Source of the DNA: Channallabes apus
Taxonomy: Eukaryota; Chordata; Actinopteri; Siluriformes; Clariidae
Direction of reading: 5' to 3'
Length of the DNA stretch: 64,000 nt
Assembly (NCBI GenBank): GCA_030522415.1
Contig: CM060127.1
Location: forward strand, 10,421,707-10,485,706
Position numbers and translations under genes: made by a program. Positions 61,587 to 64,000 of the stretch are shown here, in pieces. How positions within the stretch are numbered: the first letter of the stretch is position 1; each line of letters starts with the position of its first letter. The notes beneath the pieces are model-generated. The model made no database searches and had not been told where the DNA came from. It saw only the letters and a list, made by a program, of their open reading frames with translations.

Positions 61587-62454
61587 CAGAGAGAATGGAG
61601 GAGGCAGGATTACAGCTGTTCAGCCTAAAAACAGAACGCCTGCCACCCTGCTGTCTTCCTCAAGCCCAGGTGTCAGTGTGACACGATCACACACACACAC
61701 ACACACACACACACTCTCTCTCTCAGACACTGAGGACTGTTTGTGTACCAGCTCCAGTTAATGATGATGGATCTCCAACCGCTTAAAGTTATTACTAATT
61801 TCCCTGTTGAGAGATAAATAAGACGCGGCGCGAACATTCAGCACCGTGTAATCAGACAGAATCAATCAGCCATTCAGCAGAAACGCTTCCTCTCATTACG
61901 CACCGCCTCGACTTATCTGTCTGCACAAACAGGATGCGCGCGCTCTAACGACAAGCCGAGTGAGGTTTCTGCCTGAGTTCATCTGCAGCTTCTCTTATCA
62001 GACGAGGCGTTCTCTCTCCACGCACAGCTGCGTTTCATCTTGTTTTTCCAAGCCAGCCTTCTTTCTTCTCTTCCACCTCAGAAATCCCCCGAGAGATCTT
62101 AAATACGATGATGAGTCGTGATCAGAGCCGTGTATCAGAGCACCAGTGTGGGCTTCTGGAAATCTGGCCTTTCAGTTCACTGTGAATGACATTTACAAGT
62201 TTCAGGAACCTGCGTTCAGAAGATTTCAGAATTTTCTTCAAGAAACATACAGTATACTTAACACAGTATGCACTGCCTGGCCAAACAAACAAACAAACAA
62301 ACAAACATATATATATAAATAATTCATCATTATTCATTGCTTGCATCATAGAAGGAAAACAATTCATGAGATTGTTACAATTTGCGATTGCGATTACTTG
62401 AATAGATGAAGCCCTTAAAGCTCAGAGCATTTAGCCAACCAGTGTTCTGCTGTT

Positions 62455-62880
62455 TCTTTAATAAACATATATAAGGCTCAGGATTGTGCTGTATAGAGTC
62501 ACATGTCCTTTATTTCAGCACAAAATAGGCAACATGATGAACTGAATTTTATTTCGTTTTAGCCATCTATACAAACATGACTGGGCGAAATCTTTTTAAA
62601 TGGGTCACACAGGAATAGAAAGAAATAGCACAGACACACGTGATCACATGTTTTTATGGTTGCTTTCGGTTTGTTTTTTATCACCAAACTAATAATAACT
62701 TGCTCATTTTGAGAGTTCTACATTTTTTTGCGACGTTATTCCGACATCCCAGGAATGGTGAATTTTACACCCTATAAAAGTGATGATAACCTCGAATACA
62801 CGGAAACCTGAAGCCAGACACAGCAGCAAGGCTTCCATATGCGTGTTTATTCTTTTATTAATCATCATTGACCTATGCTG
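62455..62880 (+). repeat. Interspersed repeat, copy 2 of 41390-41725
   Basis: Contains ggctcaggattgtgctgtat, acgttattccgacatccc, ataaaagtgatgataac and gacctatgctgtg in the same order as copy 1. It has an additional inserted block in the middle. Confidence 0.6.
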
Positions 62881-63091
62881 TGTGTGACCCGGCACAGAGT
62901 TTTAAGGGTTTTAATAACTGACCGGATATAGAGGAACCGTCCAGGCCACGGGAGAAACAAAATCATACATGGAGAAGAAGCTGCATCATAATAAAAACAG
63001 GCAGGGGTTATCAGGGCTGTGTTTAATAGTTGAAGTAAGTGAATGTCCACACACACACAATGTGATGAGAACTCACAGGACTGAGATTAAA

Positions 63092-63290
63092 CATTACATT
63101 TAGGCATTTGGCAGACGCTCTTATCCAGAGCGACTTACATTTTTATCTCATTATACATCTGAGCAGTTGAGGGTTAAGGGCCCAACAGGGGCAACTTGGT
63201 GGTTGTGGGGTTTGAACCTGGGATCTTCCGAACCGTAGTCCAATGCCTTAACCACTGAGCTACCCCTGGCCGCATGCCTTAGCCACTGAG
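63092..63290 (-). mobile_element. tRNA-derived SINE with conserved core, inverted
   Basis: Reversed, it begins with a tRNA-like head (ggtagctcagtggttaaggc, B-box ccaggttcaaacccc). It ends with the core gtaagtcgctctggataaga and gcgtctgccaaatgcc shared by fish HAmo/V-SINE-like families. Confidence 0.75.
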
Positions 63291-63466
63291 CTACAGCCAC
63301 ATGTCCATTAGAAAAACAACTTATTCGTGAGACTCATCAGTTTGAGTTTGTCAGGGAGCATAAAGACTGGGCTTGAGTGATGGCAAAAGGTCATGTGACC
63401 TGATGAGTCCAGACTGACCCTATTCCAGAGTGGTGGGCGTGTCAAGCCTCTGGAGACAGTGTTATG

Positions 63467-64000
63467 CAGGCTTGTGCACAATTCAGAATTGAATTGAGAA
63501 TGACTCCTAAATTCCAATTCAATTGTTGAATTTAAATTGAATTTGAATTGATGTCAAAAACAGGATCTAGAATTACAATTCGGAATTGAATTAAAGGAAG
63601 CAGAATTGCAATTCAATTCAAATTCAAAAAGAAATTCATATACATAAGTGAAGTGTTTAACAATGAAGGTTTATAATATATGTCAGATATGATTTCATTA
63701 CATATTCTATAAATGATATTAGTTTGAACTACTTGTACAGATTACAGATGTTTGAACTACTTATACAGATGTTTCCCCCCAGCAATGAATGTTAAAAGCT
63801 CGAGTCACAGAACACATAATTAAGTTTGATTTATTGGAATTGTAATTTTGTGGAACACAATGGAACGGGACTCCATATCCCAGAATGCTTTGCTTTAACC
63901 AAGTATTTAAAATGGTTGCCAAACTATTAGAGGTGGACATTTGTATGAAAGCTTCTTTTCTACACAATTTGATGGTCAACACTCGACTTTTGATCGACTT
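63467..64000. repeat. AATTGAATT-rich interspersed repeat, possible DNA transposon start
   Basis: Begins caggcttgtgcacaattcag and runs through alternating ttgaattt/aattcaatt blocks to about 63640. A 5' terminus of this form is seen in fish non-autonomous DNA transposons. The rest is cut by the window end. Confidence 0.35.

Overview
This is an AT-rich vertebrate genomic window, almost certainly from a teleost fish. The genes have short exons separated by GT-AG introns, there are long CA/TG, TA and AAT microsatellites, and the repeats are typical of fish: tRNA-derived SINEs of the DANA-like type, Tc1/mariner, hAT and PIF-Harbinger transposons, an RTE-like LINE, L2/Rex-like LINE tails and Gypsy remnants. 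The SINE type would fit an otophysan such as a catfish, but that is only a guess.

Three protein-coding genes are secure. (1) unkl (unkempt-like CCCH zinc-finger RNA-binding protein) lies on the minus strand, with six coding exons between 9562 and 2442 giving the first 280 codons and five CCCH fingers; the rest lies off the left edge. (2) A replication-independent histone H3.3 gene lies on the plus strand, with a 5' non-coding exon near 10860-10912 and three coding exons at 11835-13159 that encode an intact 136-codon protein. It is head-to-head with unkl across about 1.3 kb. (3) gper1, the G protein-coupled estrogen receptor, is an intact single-exon CDS on the minus strand at 22128-23180.

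Two weaker gene models are also reported. One is a possible 70-residue, three-exon gene with an N-terminal Gly-2 acylation signal (44965-45844). The other is a TATA-driven two-exon structure whose signal-peptide-like reading frame is broken by a stop (28117-29505).

Region by region: 1-9.6 kb is unkl with intronic repeats; 9.6-13.4 kb holds the unkl/H3.3 promoters and H3.3; 13.6-14.0 kb is a homeodomain/octamer-motif-rich stretch that looks like a conserved enhancer; 15-21 kb is mostly repeats (SINEs, mariner, a MITE, a Tc1 relic); 22.1-23.2 kb is gper1; 24-32 kb is low-complexity sequence, two young SINE copies and Tc1/IS630-like relics; 32.2-35.5 kb is a nearly full-length but dead LINE with a target duplication; 35.9-41.1 kb is a Harbinger element containing a LINE fragment that is itself split by a hAT element; 47.2-50.6 kb is a hAT element containing a near-intact Tc1; 50.8-52.7 kb is a compact LTR element with a proline-rich ORF; 53.3-55.3 kb is a collapsed Gypsy; 55-64 kb is repeats and simple sequence only. 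I see no operon-like functional coupling. The only gene pair that plausibly shares regulation is the divergent unkl/H3.3 pair.
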